Of a stretch of DNA of 64,000 nt, positions 1 to 7,172 are shown piece after piece (positions within the stretch are counted from its first letter, which is position 1; each line of letters begins with the position of its first letter). Below the pieces are notes generated by a model, which was not told where the DNA came from, did no database searches, and saw nothing but the letters and a program-made list of their open reading frames with translations. The DNA is from Swaminathania salitolerans (GTDB lineage: Bacteria; Pseudomonadota; Alphaproteobacteria; Acetobacterales; Acetobacteraceae). A program made the translations under genes and the position numbers. Location of the stretch: assembly GCF_025994315.1 (NCBI RefSeq), contig NZ_BAQE01000001.1. The stretch is one strand, 5' to 3'.

Positions 1-1823
1 ACACTCTCGAGCAGGGAGGACTGGAACCAGCCGCGATGCTGGTCGGACCCCTCGAGATACAGATCGGCCGGAAAATTCAGACCGTCCCTGCCCAGCACGA
101 AGCTGTGGGTCGATCCGCTTTCGAACCAGACATCGACGATGTCGAAAACCTGCTCGTATTGCGCGGGGTCGCGTCCCTCGCCCAGGAAGATGGCGGGATC
201 GGCGCTGTACCAGATATCGGCGCCATGCTCGGCCATCGCATCCACGACGCGCTGCATGACCTCGGGATCGCGCAGAACCTCGCCCGTGCTCTTCTCGACG
301 AAGACGGCGATCGGCACGCCCCAGGCGCGCTGGCGGCTGATGCACCAGTCGGGACGCTGCTCGATCATGGAGGTCAGGCGGTTACGCGCAGCCTCCGGCA
401 CGAAGGTCACATCGGCCAGCGCATCGAGCGCCTTGCGGCGCAGGGCCAGGTCTCCATCCATGCGGATGAACCATTGCGGTGTGGCGCGGAAGATGACCGG
501 CTTACGCGAACGCCAGGAATGCGGATAGGAATGCACGATGCTCGACCGGGCCACGAGCCCGGCTGCCGCATCGCCATTGGCCGCCCAGCGCTGCGCGGCC
601 TCGGTCAGGGCCGCACAGACGGGATCGGCCGCCTTGAACACATGGATACCGGCGAAATGCGGCACCCAGGGTGCATAGGTGCCATCGTCCTGCACCAGCT
701 CGGGCACCTCGATGCCATATTGGCGCGTGAGCAGGAAATCGTCCTGACCATGGGCCGGAGCCATGTGCACGAGGCCCGTACCGGCATCGGTGGTCACGAA
801 ATCGCCGGGCAGCATGGGCACGTCGAATTCATAGCCGCAGCCGCGTAGCGGATGGGCACAGATCGCGCCCTCGAGCGCCTCACCCGGCAGGGTGTAGAGG
901 ATATGATGATTCTCGATTCCCGCCTGGGTGCAGAAATCGGCCACGCGCTCCTCGGCGACGAGAAAGCGCGATCCCGGAGTGACGAGAGAAGCCTCTCCCA
1001 TGACATCGGCACGCAGCACGACATAGGCGATTTCAGGCCCGTAGGCGATGGCGCGATTGGCAGGAATGGTCCAGGGCGTGGTGGTCCAGATGACCGCGGA
1101 AACCCCCTGAAGCGCCTGACCCGGAGTCGGGTCCGCCTCGATCGGAAAGGCGACGTGGATCGTGGTCGAGGTGATGTCGTGATATTCGATCTCGGCTTCG
1201 GCCAGAGCCGTCTTCTCGACGGGGCTCCACATCACGGGACGCAGGCCACGATACAGACCGCCATTGAGCAGGAACTTGCCGATCTCGCCGGCGATGGCGG
1301 CTTCTGACGAGAAATCCATGGTCGCGTAGCGGTTCTTCCACTCGCCCTGGATACCGAGTCTCTTGAATTCCCCGGCCTGGATATCGAGCCAGCGCCGCGC
1401 ATAGTCGCGACACTCGGCACGGAACTGCAGAACGGGGACATCGTCCTTGTTCTTGCCCGCCTTGCGATATTCTTCCTCGACGCGCCATTCGATCGGCAGG
1501 CCGTGACAATCCCAGCCGGGCACATAGCGCACCCGCGCGCCGTTCATGCGCTGGGCGCGATTGACCACGTCCTTGTTGATCTTGTTGAGCGCGTGGCCGA
1601 TATGCAGATGGCCATTGGCGTAAGGCGGGCCGTCATGCAGCGTGAAGACGGGTTTGCCCTGCCCCCCTTCGATAATCCTTTCATCGAGACCCATCGACTC
1701 CCAGCGCGCCAGGATTTCCGGCTCGCGCGTGGGCAGGTTGCCGCGCATCGGAAAGCCGGTGCGGGGCAGGAAGACCGTGTCGCGATAACGGTCCTGAGGA
1801 TCGGGGCTTTTGGAATCAGGCAT
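1..1823 (-). CDS. ileS: Isoleucyl-tRNA synthetase, C-terminal part outside window
   Basis: Class I aminoacyl-tRNA synthetase that charges tRNA-Ile with isoleucine in the cytoplasm. About 607 N-terminal residues are visible; the gene runs off the left edge, so the KMSKS loop and tRNA-binding C-terminus are not seen. The N-terminal Rossmann half carries the HIGH signature in PYANGHLHIGHALNK, followed by PGWDCHGLPIEW, which is diagnostic for IleS. The editing (CP1) domain follows, with TTTPWTIPANRAI and the stretch GTGLVHMAPAHGQDDF. The start is the ATG at 1821-1823 (MPDSKSPDPQDRYRD), the usual N-terminus for alphaproteobacterial IleS. The gene is transcribed leftward, divergent from the small secreted-protein gene at 2031. 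Confidence 0.97.
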   Translation of the reverse strand, partial: MPDSKSPDPQDRYRDTVFLPRTGFPMRGNLPTREPEILARWESMGLDERIIEGGQGKPVFTLHDGPPYANGHLHIGHALNKINKDVVNRAQRMNGARVRYVPGWDCHGLPIEWRVEEEYRKAGKNKDDVPVLQFRAECRDYARRWLDIQAGEFKRLGIQGEWKNRYATMDFSSEAAIAGEIGKFLLNGGLYRGLRPVMWSPVEKTALAEAEIEYHDITSTTIHVAFPIEADPTPGQALQGVSAVIWTTTPWTIPANRAIAYGPEIAYVVLRADVMGEASLVTPGSRFLVAEERVADFCTQAGIENHHILYTLPGEALEGAICAHPLRGCGYEFDVPMLPGDFVTTDAGTGLVHMAPAHGQDDFLLTRQYGIEVPELVQDDGTYAPWVPHFAGIHVFKAADPVCAALTEAAQRWAANGDAAAGLVARSSIVHSYPHSWRSRKPVIFRATPQWFIRMDGDLALRRKALDALADVTFVPEAARNRLTSMIEQRPDWCISRQRAWGVPIAVFVEKSTGEVLRDPEVMQRVVDAMAEHGADIWYSADPAIFLGEGRDPAQYEQVFDIVDVWFESGSTHSFVLGRDGLNFPADLYLEGSDQHRGWFQSSLLES

Positions 1824-2030
1824 CTTCGATCAATCGACGGAGTCAGGGAACCGGGAGTTATGCGAAGATGCAGGCTTCCGGGTCAAGTGCCGAGCCTCGA
1901 TCCGACGATCGATCGCCCCCCATATCCGAAAGCGCGGATTCCGAGGTATCCGTCAGGATCTTCATTTGCAAAACCCGTTCTACCCAGCCCGGTTTTGCTC
2001 TACAGATCATGGAAAAAATGGAAATACTCC

Positions 2031-2456
2031 ATGAAATACCTCATTCTTTTCGCACTCATCTCCATGATGTGGTTCTCGACCGCCACATGCCGGGCCGGAG
2101 AATTCAGATTCGACACCGACATGCCCATCGCGACACTCGATAAGGTCGTAGCGTTACTGAACAGGAAGGCCCCCCTTTACGAGAACGCGATGGAGACGAT
2201 CACCAGTGCCAGCCGCGACGGACGGACCCTCGTCGAGACCATAGACCTCTCCCGCGAGGCGGATGACGCCATTCAGACGTTCTCACGGGACAAGCTCAAA
2301 CAGCTGCTCTACGACGCAACAACAAATCGTTATTGCAATACGGATATGAAGATTTTCATGGATGGGAATGTCTCGATCAGACTGATCTTTTTCCTGCATG
2401 GCAAGGAATTCTACCGCATCCTCCAGATCCCGTTTTCCTGCACGATCGTGAACTGA
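2031..2456 (+). CDS. Small secreted protein of unknown function
   Basis: A 141-residue protein that I do not recognise. It begins with a clear Sec signal peptide (MKYLILFALISMMWFSTATCRA, probable cleavage after CRA). The mature part is mixed alpha/beta, with two cysteines near the C-terminal half (RYCNTDMK and FSCTIVN) that could form a disulphide in the periplasm. The ATG at 2031 is preferred because it opens exactly at the signal peptide; the reading frame stays open far upstream, but that part is antisense to ileS. The stop codon lies inside a hairpin shared with the convergent gene at 2473-2685. The real gene product and its location are fairly safe; its function is not known. Confidence 0.72.
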   Translation: MKYLILFALISMMWFSTATCRAGEFRFDTDMPIATLDKVVALLNRKAPLYENAMETITSASRDGRTLVETIDLSREADDAIQTFSRDKLKQLLYDATTNRYCNTDMKIFMDGNVSIRLIFFLHGKEFYRILQIPFSCTIVN

Positions 2457-2475
2457 TCCGGCTCGCTCCGGATCA
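2454..2475. terminator. Shared hairpin between convergent genes
   Basis: A perfect 8-bp inverted repeat: TGATCCGG (2454-2461), 6-nt loop, CCGGATCA (2468-2475). The left arm contains the TGA stop of the + strand secreted-protein gene and the right arm contains the stop of the - strand small gene, so one hairpin could end both transcripts. There is no strong T-tract, so the terminator call is an inference. Confidence 0.55.
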
Positions 2476-2685
2476 GGGACGGCGCATTCCGGATCCCGAC
2501 AGCCCGGGGCGGGTGCAGACCGTATCGAGAGTTGTGTCGATCTGTTCGCCGAGCGATGTGAGATCCCTGCAAAGGAGGGCACGCAGACGAGCCAGACGCG
2601 AAACACTCTCGCGGCGGCGGTTTTCCTTATGGGCAATATGCTGTTCCATCGCCTGCATCTGATACATCTGCATCGCGCCAAACAT
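2473..2685 (-). CDS. Small Met/Gln-rich protein, unknown
   Basis: A 70-residue basic protein beginning MFGAMQMYQMQAMEQHIAHK, then a charged helix-forming stretch (ENRRRESVSRLARLRALL). I recognise no family. Three things support it: a GGGGGG Shine-Dalgarno-like run 5 nt before the ATG at 2685, a promoter-like pair at 2719-2747, and a stop codon embedded in the hairpin shared with the convergent gene. An in-frame ATG 15 bases upstream (2700) is possible but has no ribosome-binding site. It could be a small regulator or a spurious ORF; no homologous context is visible. Confidence 0.45.
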   Translation of the reverse strand: MFGAMQMYQMQAMEQHIAHKENRRRESVSRLARLRALLCRDLTSLGEQIDTTLDTVCTRPGLSGSGMRRP

Positions 2686-2718
2686 GACAGCCCCCCACAT
2701 CTCATTAACCGTGGGTAA

Positions 2719-2747
2719 TCTATAACATTTATCCATGTTAGGTGAAA
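2719..2747 (-). promoter_or_regulatory. Putative sigma-70 promoter of the small gene
   Basis: Reading leftward: -35 TTTCAC (2747-2742), 17-nt spacer, -10 TATAGA (2724-2719). Transcription would start near 2712, about 27 nt before the ATG at 2685. The -10 match is good and the -35 is mediocre. Confidence 0.4.
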
Positions 2748-2872
2748 CATGAAAAACTTCACAAAACAGGCAAGTCCGTATCAGGCCGCTCACGGTCGAA
2801 TGATCAGCCTTTCATGCGGGTGGGCAGAAGCGGGGGCATGTCGGATTTCGGGCATTTCCGACACCAGCAAAA

Positions 2873-3802
2873 TCAGGGGAGAGTCGAGAGGACCATCCGG
2901 GCACTGGCCACGTCTTCGGCAATCTGGGCCTTGAGCGCATCGAGCCCATCGAAGCGACGCTCCTCGCGCAGGAGCCTGTGCAGGCTGACTTCCAGCGTCT
3001 GGCCGTAGAGATCCTCACTCGTATCGAAGATATGCACCTCGAGGCGACTCTCCTGCCCGTCATCGATGGTCGGACGTCGTCCGACATTCGCAACGCCCCG
3101 GCTGAGGCGCCCATCGGGATGACGTATCGTGACGGCATAGACGCCGCGCGCAGGTTCGATATGACGTCCCAGAGGGATATTGGCGGTCGGAAAGCCGAGC
3201 TGGCGGCCACGCTTGTCACCATGGGCCACTGCACCGACGATAAACCAGGGACGACCGAGCTCCTCCGCCGCGCGCTCGGGATAACCCTCCTGCAGAAGAC
3301 GCCGGATACGCGAGGAAGAGAACGGGCCGCCGATATCGGTCAGAGGCGGGACGATGGTCAGGCCGATCCCGAGCGCTTCGAGTTTCTGGCCCAGATAGGC
3401 GATGCTGCCGGCACGCCGATGCCCGAAGGCGAAATCGGGCCCGCAGGCAACATGCTTCACGCCGAGCCCGCGATCGAGAACGCGCTCGACGAACGCCTCG
3501 GGAGCGAGATGGCTGAAATCGGCGTCGAAGCCGAGCTGGAAGATACGCTGCGCGCCTCGCTCATGCAGGATACGGGCCCGTATCCCGGGCAGCATGAGTC
3601 GCAGGGGCGGGTCCTGAGGGCGAAAGAACTCGCGGGGATGGGGCTCGAACGTCACGGCCCCCAGAGGAAGATCGGGCCGGGCCGCATGAAGCGAGCGCAA
3701 GAGATGGACATGACCGAGATGGACTCCGTCGAAATTCCCCAATGCCACGGCAGCGCCGCGCGCTTCGGGAGGAATCGCGGTCCAGTCCTCGTAGCAGGTC
3801 AT
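2873..3802 (-). CDS. ribF: Bifunctional riboflavin kinase / FAD synthetase
   Basis: A 309-residue cytoplasmic enzyme that phosphorylates riboflavin to FMN and adenylates FMN to FAD. The N-terminal adenylyltransferase domain (about 1-180) has the nucleotide-binding motif GNFDGVHLGH (residues 22-31) and FSSSRIRRLL near 163. The C-terminal kinase domain has GRQLGFPTANIPL near 203 and the late block GVANVGRRPTIDD. Its length is normal for RibF. It is the last gene of the leftward tatA-mtnBDC-ribF unit; its ATG overlaps the mtnC stop (ATGA, 3799-3802). Placement with methionine-salvage genes is probably only a transcriptional arrangement, not a shared pathway. Confidence 0.96.
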   Translation of the reverse strand: MTCYEDWTAIPPEARGAAVALGNFDGVHLGHVHLLRSLHAARPDLPLGAVTFEPHPREFFRPQDPPLRLMLPGIRARILHERGAQRIFQLGFDADFSHLAPEAFVERVLDRGLGVKHVACGPDFAFGHRRAGSIAYLGQKLEALGIGLTIVPPLTDIGGPFSSSRIRRLLQEGYPERAAEELGRPWFIVGAVAHGDKRGRQLGFPTANIPLGRHIEPARGVYAVTIRHPDGRLSRGVANVGRRPTIDDGQESRLEVHIFDTSEDLYGQTLEVSLHRLLREERRFDGLDALKAQIAEDVASARMVLSTLP

Positions 3803-4491
3803 GACACGGGCAGCTCGAACTGTCGGCTCACATCATGAAGATCCGCTGCATGGCGGACCCCTGGATAAGGAACGGTGCCATCTTCCTTGCGGATGAGCTG
3901 ACAGGCCTTGAGACCCGCCTCATGCGCGGCATCGAGCTCTGCCCCCACATCCGAGAGAAACAGGATCTCATGGGGAGCGACACCGGCCCGGGCGGAAATC
4001 TCCCGGTAGCTTTCCGCGATCTTCTTGCCCCCGATATCGAGATCATGGAATGCCTCGAAAAGCGGTGTCAGGTCTCCGGCATCGGAATAGCCGTAAAGGA
4101 GACGTTGCGCGCTGGCCGAACCGGAAGAATAGACGGCCAGTCTCAGCCCCGCCTCGTGCCACGCGCGAAGGGCTTCGGCGACATCGGGATAGAGGCGCGC
4201 GCTGAGGGCGCCACTTTCGAATCCGGCTTTCCACGCCAGACCCTGAAGCGTCTTGAGCGGCGCCACCTTTTCATCGCGCTGCGTCCAGGCACGCAGCTGG
4301 TCCAGCGGGTCGCAGCCCGGATGCGCTGCCTCGATATCGGCAAGCGCCACCTTGACCAGAGGATGATCTGCCTGTTCGCGCAGCAGATCGGGCATCACCC
4401 GGTCGGAATACGGAAACAGCACGTCCTTGACGAAGGAGATGGGAAGGGTCGTTCCCTCGATATCGAGCAGAACGAGACGGATGGAGCTCAT
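3799..4491 (-). CDS. mtnC: Enolase-phosphatase E1 (methionine salvage)
   Basis: A 230-residue HAD-superfamily enzyme that enolises 2,3-diketo-5-methylthiopentyl-1-phosphate and then removes the phosphate, giving acireductone. HAD motif I is DIEGTT with D10 and E12 (the E1-type DxE instead of DxD), motif II is the YSSGSASAQ segment, and the motif III lysines are in GGKKIAES. LSDVGAELDAA is the motif IV acidic loop. The start is the ATG at 4491 (MSSIRLVLLDIEG), overlapping the mtnD stop as ATGA. An upstream in-frame extension exists but is antisense-like and lies inside mtnD. The product is the substrate of the neighbouring MtnD. Confidence 0.95.
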   Translation of the reverse strand: MSSIRLVLLDIEGTTLPISFVKDVLFPYSDRVMPDLLREQADHPLVKVALADIEAAHPGCDPLDQLRAWTQRDEKVAPLKTLQGLAWKAGFESGALSARLYPDVAEALRAWHEAGLRLAVYSSGSASAQRLLYGYSDAGDLTPLFEAFHDLDIGGKKIAESYREISARAGVAPHEILFLSDVGAELDAAHEAGLKACQLIRKEDGTVPYPGVRHAADLHDVSRQFELPVS

Positions 4492-5045
4492 GCGGCGACG
4501 TCCGGAATGGTGACGGGAAAACGACGGGCAATCTCGTCGCCCGTATATTCGGCGACCCAGCCGGTCGTATCGGTAAAAACACGCAGAGCCACGACATCGG
4601 GAGAAACTCCGGCATCGAACCAGTGAGGCGTTCCGGCGGGAACGGAGATGAGATCCCCCTGGGTACACAAGACGGAGAAGACCCGACCGTCCAGATGCAT
4701 CACGAAGGCACCCTGACCATGGACGAAAAACCGGACCTCATCCTCGCTATGGGTGTGTTCCGAGAGGTATTTCTCACGCATTGCACCGATGCCGGGGGTA
4801 TGGCGGTCGAAGCGCACCACATCGGCGCTTCCGGCACCCGTCTCGCCCATGAGCCCGTCGAGATAAGGGCGATAGGCCTCGAGGATATCCTGCGGTGCGG
4901 CATCCTTTTCCGGCGTCACCGGGGCTTCCCAGCGCTCGAAACGGATGCCGAACGGCTGCAGCGTCTCGGCGATCTCGCGCGGATTCTCCGTGTCGAGCAG
5001 AGTCCCGTCCGGGGTATCGTCACGATAGATGGTCAGTCGGCTCAT
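4488..5045 (-). CDS. mtnD: Acireductone dioxygenase
   Basis: A 185-residue cupin metalloenzyme. With Fe(II) it cleaves acireductone to the ketoacid precursor of methionine plus formate. The metal ligands are visible as the cupin motif HxHx3E (H97, H99, E103 in EHTHSEDEVRFF) and a late H141 (PAGTPHWFD). Length and the N-terminal MSRLTIY are typical of bacterial ARD. It overlaps mtnC and mtnB by 4 nt each, so the three salvage genes are translationally coupled in the order B-D-C. The salvage enzymes that precede MtnB (MtnN, MtnK or MtnP, MtnA) are not encoded in this window. Confidence 0.95.
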   Translation of the reverse strand: MSRLTIYRDDTPDGTLLDTENPREIAETLQPFGIRFERWEAPVTPEKDAAPQDILEAYRPYLDGLMGETGAGSADVVRFDRHTPGIGAMREKYLSEHTHSEDEVRFFVHGQGAFVMHLDGRVFSVLCTQGDLISVPAGTPHWFDAGVSPDVVALRVFTDTTGWVAEYTGDEIARRFPVTIPDVAA

Positions 5046-5659
5046 CGTTTCTGCCTTTCGAGCTCACAGGCCAGAAGGAACTCCAGCCCCTCGAGACGGG
5101 CCAGAGCCATATCCATATCCCGCCCCCAGACATACACCCCGTGGCCCCGGATCAGATACCCGGCAGGCATGGTCCCGAGCGAGGGCGCCACCACCGTCGC
5201 GAGACGTGCGATATCCTGATCGTTATCGAAGACCGGCACCCGGATCGAGGTTTCGTGTGTCGCCTGCCCCTCGAACACCTTGAGCAACTCGTATCCCGCA
5301 AGACGGATCGCAGGCTCCGCGAGGATCATCGACAGAACGGTGGCTGCGACCGAATGCCCGTGCAGGACAGCGCCGATCGCCGGATCATGCGCATAGAGCT
5401 GCGTGTGAAGAAGGGTTTCCGCGCTCGCCCTGTCACCGGCGACACGCGGTCTGCCCTCCGGATCGATCTCGATCACGTCATCCTGTGCGAGAAACCCCTT
5501 GTGACAGCCCGATCGCGTGATTGCGATCCGCCCGTCCTCGAGTCTGCGGCTCAGGTTTCCGGCCGTCGCGGGAACCCAGCCACGCTGGTCCATCCGGGCT
5601 CCGGCACGCACGATATCCTGGGCTGCGAGAGACCAGCCCCGGTCAGCAACGGAATTCAT
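5042..5659 (-). CDS. mtnB: Methylthioribulose-1-phosphate dehydratase
   Basis: A 205-residue class II aldolase/adducin-fold zinc enzyme that dehydrates 5-methylthioribulose-1-phosphate. The zinc site is visible as HGH (H100, H102) and a distal H173 (RGHGVYVWG); the catalytic acid is probably E81 (SAETLLHTQLY). The substrate-phosphate region is the TAGNLS segment near residue 32. Its stop overlaps mtnD (ATGA) and it starts 6 nt downstream of tatA, so it belongs to the same leftward unit. The distinction from fuculose/ribulose-phosphate aldolases rests mainly on the mtnD and mtnC neighbours, which makes the assignment firm. Confidence 0.93.
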   Translation of the reverse strand: MNSVADRGWSLAAQDIVRAGARMDQRGWVPATAGNLSRRLEDGRIAITRSGCHKGFLAQDDVIEIDPEGRPRVAGDRASAETLLHTQLYAHDPAIGAVLHGHSVAATVLSMILAEPAIRLAGYELLKVFEGQATHETSIRVPVFDNDQDIARLATVVAPSLGTMPAGYLIRGHGVYVWGRDMDMALARLEGLEFLLACELERQKR

Positions 5660-5665
5660 CGCAGA

Positions 5666-5917
5666 TCAGTGATTGACGTTATTGACGTTGCTCGTGGTGT
5701 GGGGCGGGGAAAACTCGCCCTGAGGGGGCGGAGAGATCTGCCCGCCCGGCTTCTGGCCCGGCTGCTCCATCGATTCGTCCTCGGCCATGTTCTTCTTGAA
5801 GGATTTGATGCCCTTCGCGAAATCGCCCATCAGACCGCTGATCTTGCTGCCACCGCCAAACAGGATGAGCACAACGGCGAGCACTATCAGCCAGTGCAGG
5901 GGACTCATGCTACCCAT
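5666..5917 (-). CDS. tatA: Twin-arginine translocase subunit TatA
   Basis: An 83-residue membrane protein that forms the pore-like component of the Tat export system. It has one N-terminal membrane segment (HWLIVLAVVLILFGGG, about residues 7-22), the usual hinge and an amphipathic helix (KISGLMGDFAKGIKSFKKNM), then a disordered Pro/Gln/Asn-rich tail. An RBS-like GGAGAGAG precedes the ATG at 5917; a second ATG three codons in is also possible. tatB and tatC are not adjacent. It opens the leftward mtnBDC-ribF unit. Tat substrates are present in the window (the dehydrogenase small subunit at 14435). Confidence 0.93.
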   Translation of the reverse strand: MGSMSPLHWLIVLAVVLILFGGGSKISGLMGDFAKGIKSFKKNMAEDESMEQPGQKPGGQISPPPQGEFSPPHTTSNVNNVNH

Positions 5918-5968
5918 AATCTCTCTCCTTGCGTGACGGTGTCACTGATCCGTCCTGTTCCGTCTTTC

Positions 5969-6478
5969 TCACATGGCGTGATCGGGCGTCTCTTGCAAGC
6001 GCGCAATGTCATCCAGATCGCGGGGAACGATGAAGCCATAGGTAGGATAGGCGCGGCTTCCGATTCCCTTGATCGGCGCCCAGTAGACACGAACGAGCGA
6101 CCAGTCGTTCCTGCGCGACACATCGATGACGGGTGCGCTGCGATCGATCCGGCCGGGTTCCCAGTTGGCGTGTTCCACGAGAATCTTGCGCGACGATACG
6201 ATACGCCGGACGACCGACACATGGCCCGATGGGAGACGTCCCGTCGAACGGAAGACGAGAATCTCGCCTTTCGCCGGTCGCGCGGTTTTTCTGTATTTTC
6301 CCGAGGCACTCCGCCACCAGCCCGCGGCCGCGCCGTAGAGCGCAACGCCGGTTTTCGCCCGGGCATAGGGCGCGCATTGCAACGGACCGTTGAAGCTTGC
6401 CCGGCTGTATTCCCTCGGACCGCCCCCGCAGGCTGCGAGTCCGAGACACAGACCGAAGCCGATGACGGCCCTTTTCAT
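5969..6478 (-). CDS. CHAP-domain lipoprotein
   Basis: A 169-residue predicted lipoprotein with lipobox LAAC (C17) after a short signal peptide. The mature part looks like a CHAP (NlpC/P60-type) peptidoglycan amidase or peptidase: candidate catalytic Cys35 in LQCAPYAR, and the His in SGHVSVVRR near residue 85, followed by ILVEHANWE (the third polar residue region). It would act on cell-wall peptides in the periplasm. It overlaps the recX stop (ATGA, 6475-6478) and so is co-transcribed with recX. Substrate specificity cannot be told. Confidence 0.75.
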   Translation of the reverse strand: MKRAVIGFGLCLGLAACGGGPREYSRASFNGPLQCAPYARAKTGVALYGAAAGWWRSASGKYRKTARPAKGEILVFRSTGRLPSGHVSVVRRIVSSRKILVEHANWEPGRIDRSAPVIDVSRRNDWSLVRVYWAPIKGIGSRAYPTYGFIVPRDLDDIARLQETPDHAM

Positions 6479-7110
6479 GAAGATCTGAACGCGAGCACGC
6501 GATCCTCCGCCTCGTCATGATCGAGAGTGAGCGCCCGCTCGGCGATCTCCCGTCCGAACCCGGCCCGGGCGAGAACCGCGAGCGCGCGCTCGTGTTCTCT
6601 CCGGTCCCGGGGCCGATCCCGGGGCTCAGCATCGCGCGGGCCGAACGGACCCAGACGGCGCTTGCGCGCCAGAACGAGCGCCGCGCCGAGTTCGCGATCC
6701 TCCGCGCCTGTCTCGCCGCGGGTGCCGAGCGCCGCTTCCATCGCCTCGCCCATTACCGCGCGATCGACCCCCTTGCGGACGAGATATGCGGCAACGCCAC
6801 GGCGGGATCGCCCGGAGCGGGTGAGCGACGCGGCACGCGCACGGGAAAAAGCCGCGTCGTCGAGCGCACCGAGAGCGCGCATCTCCTCGACGATGGGCGG
6901 GATGCATGCCCGCATCCGCGCATATGCGGTTTCGATTCCCGCCTCGTCCTCCCCCGCCCGGGCAGCCTTGCGCGCCCGGCGCATGATGGCGCGCTCGAGG
7001 ACCTGCGCGAGCCCCTGCTCGGTTGCGGCAAAACGCGCAAGGTGACGCAAGGCCGCCTCACGCAGGGTTTCCGCTGTCAGCGGCGCAGAAGGGTCCGGAA
7101 TCGCAGACAT
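6475..7110 (-). CDS. recX: RecX-family regulatory protein
   Basis: A 211-residue protein of the RecX family, which binds and modulates RecA filaments. The three-helix RecX repeats are recognisable: LREAALRHLARFAATEQGL, then ALGALDDAAFSRARAASLTRSGRSRRGVAAYLVRKGV, then a C-terminal repeat with VLARAGFGREIAERAL. The alanine/arginine-rich composition is normal for high-GC members. recA is not nearby. The gene is divergent from the D-aminopeptidase gene (62-nt gap) and overlaps the downstream CHAP lipoprotein gene. Confidence 0.85.
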   Translation of the reverse strand: MSAIPDPSAPLTAETLREAALRHLARFAATEQGLAQVLERAIMRRARKAARAGEDEAGIETAYARMRACIPPIVEEMRALGALDDAAFSRARAASLTRSGRSRRGVAAYLVRKGVDRAVMGEAMEAALGTRGETGAEDRELGAALVLARKRRLGPFGPRDAEPRDRPRDRREHERALAVLARAGFGREIAERALTLDHDEAEDRVLAFRSS

Positions 7111-7172
7111 GAGGGGAATATGTCATAGATTCGTGGCGTCATCATGGTGAAATCCGTCGGGAGACCAAGCTC

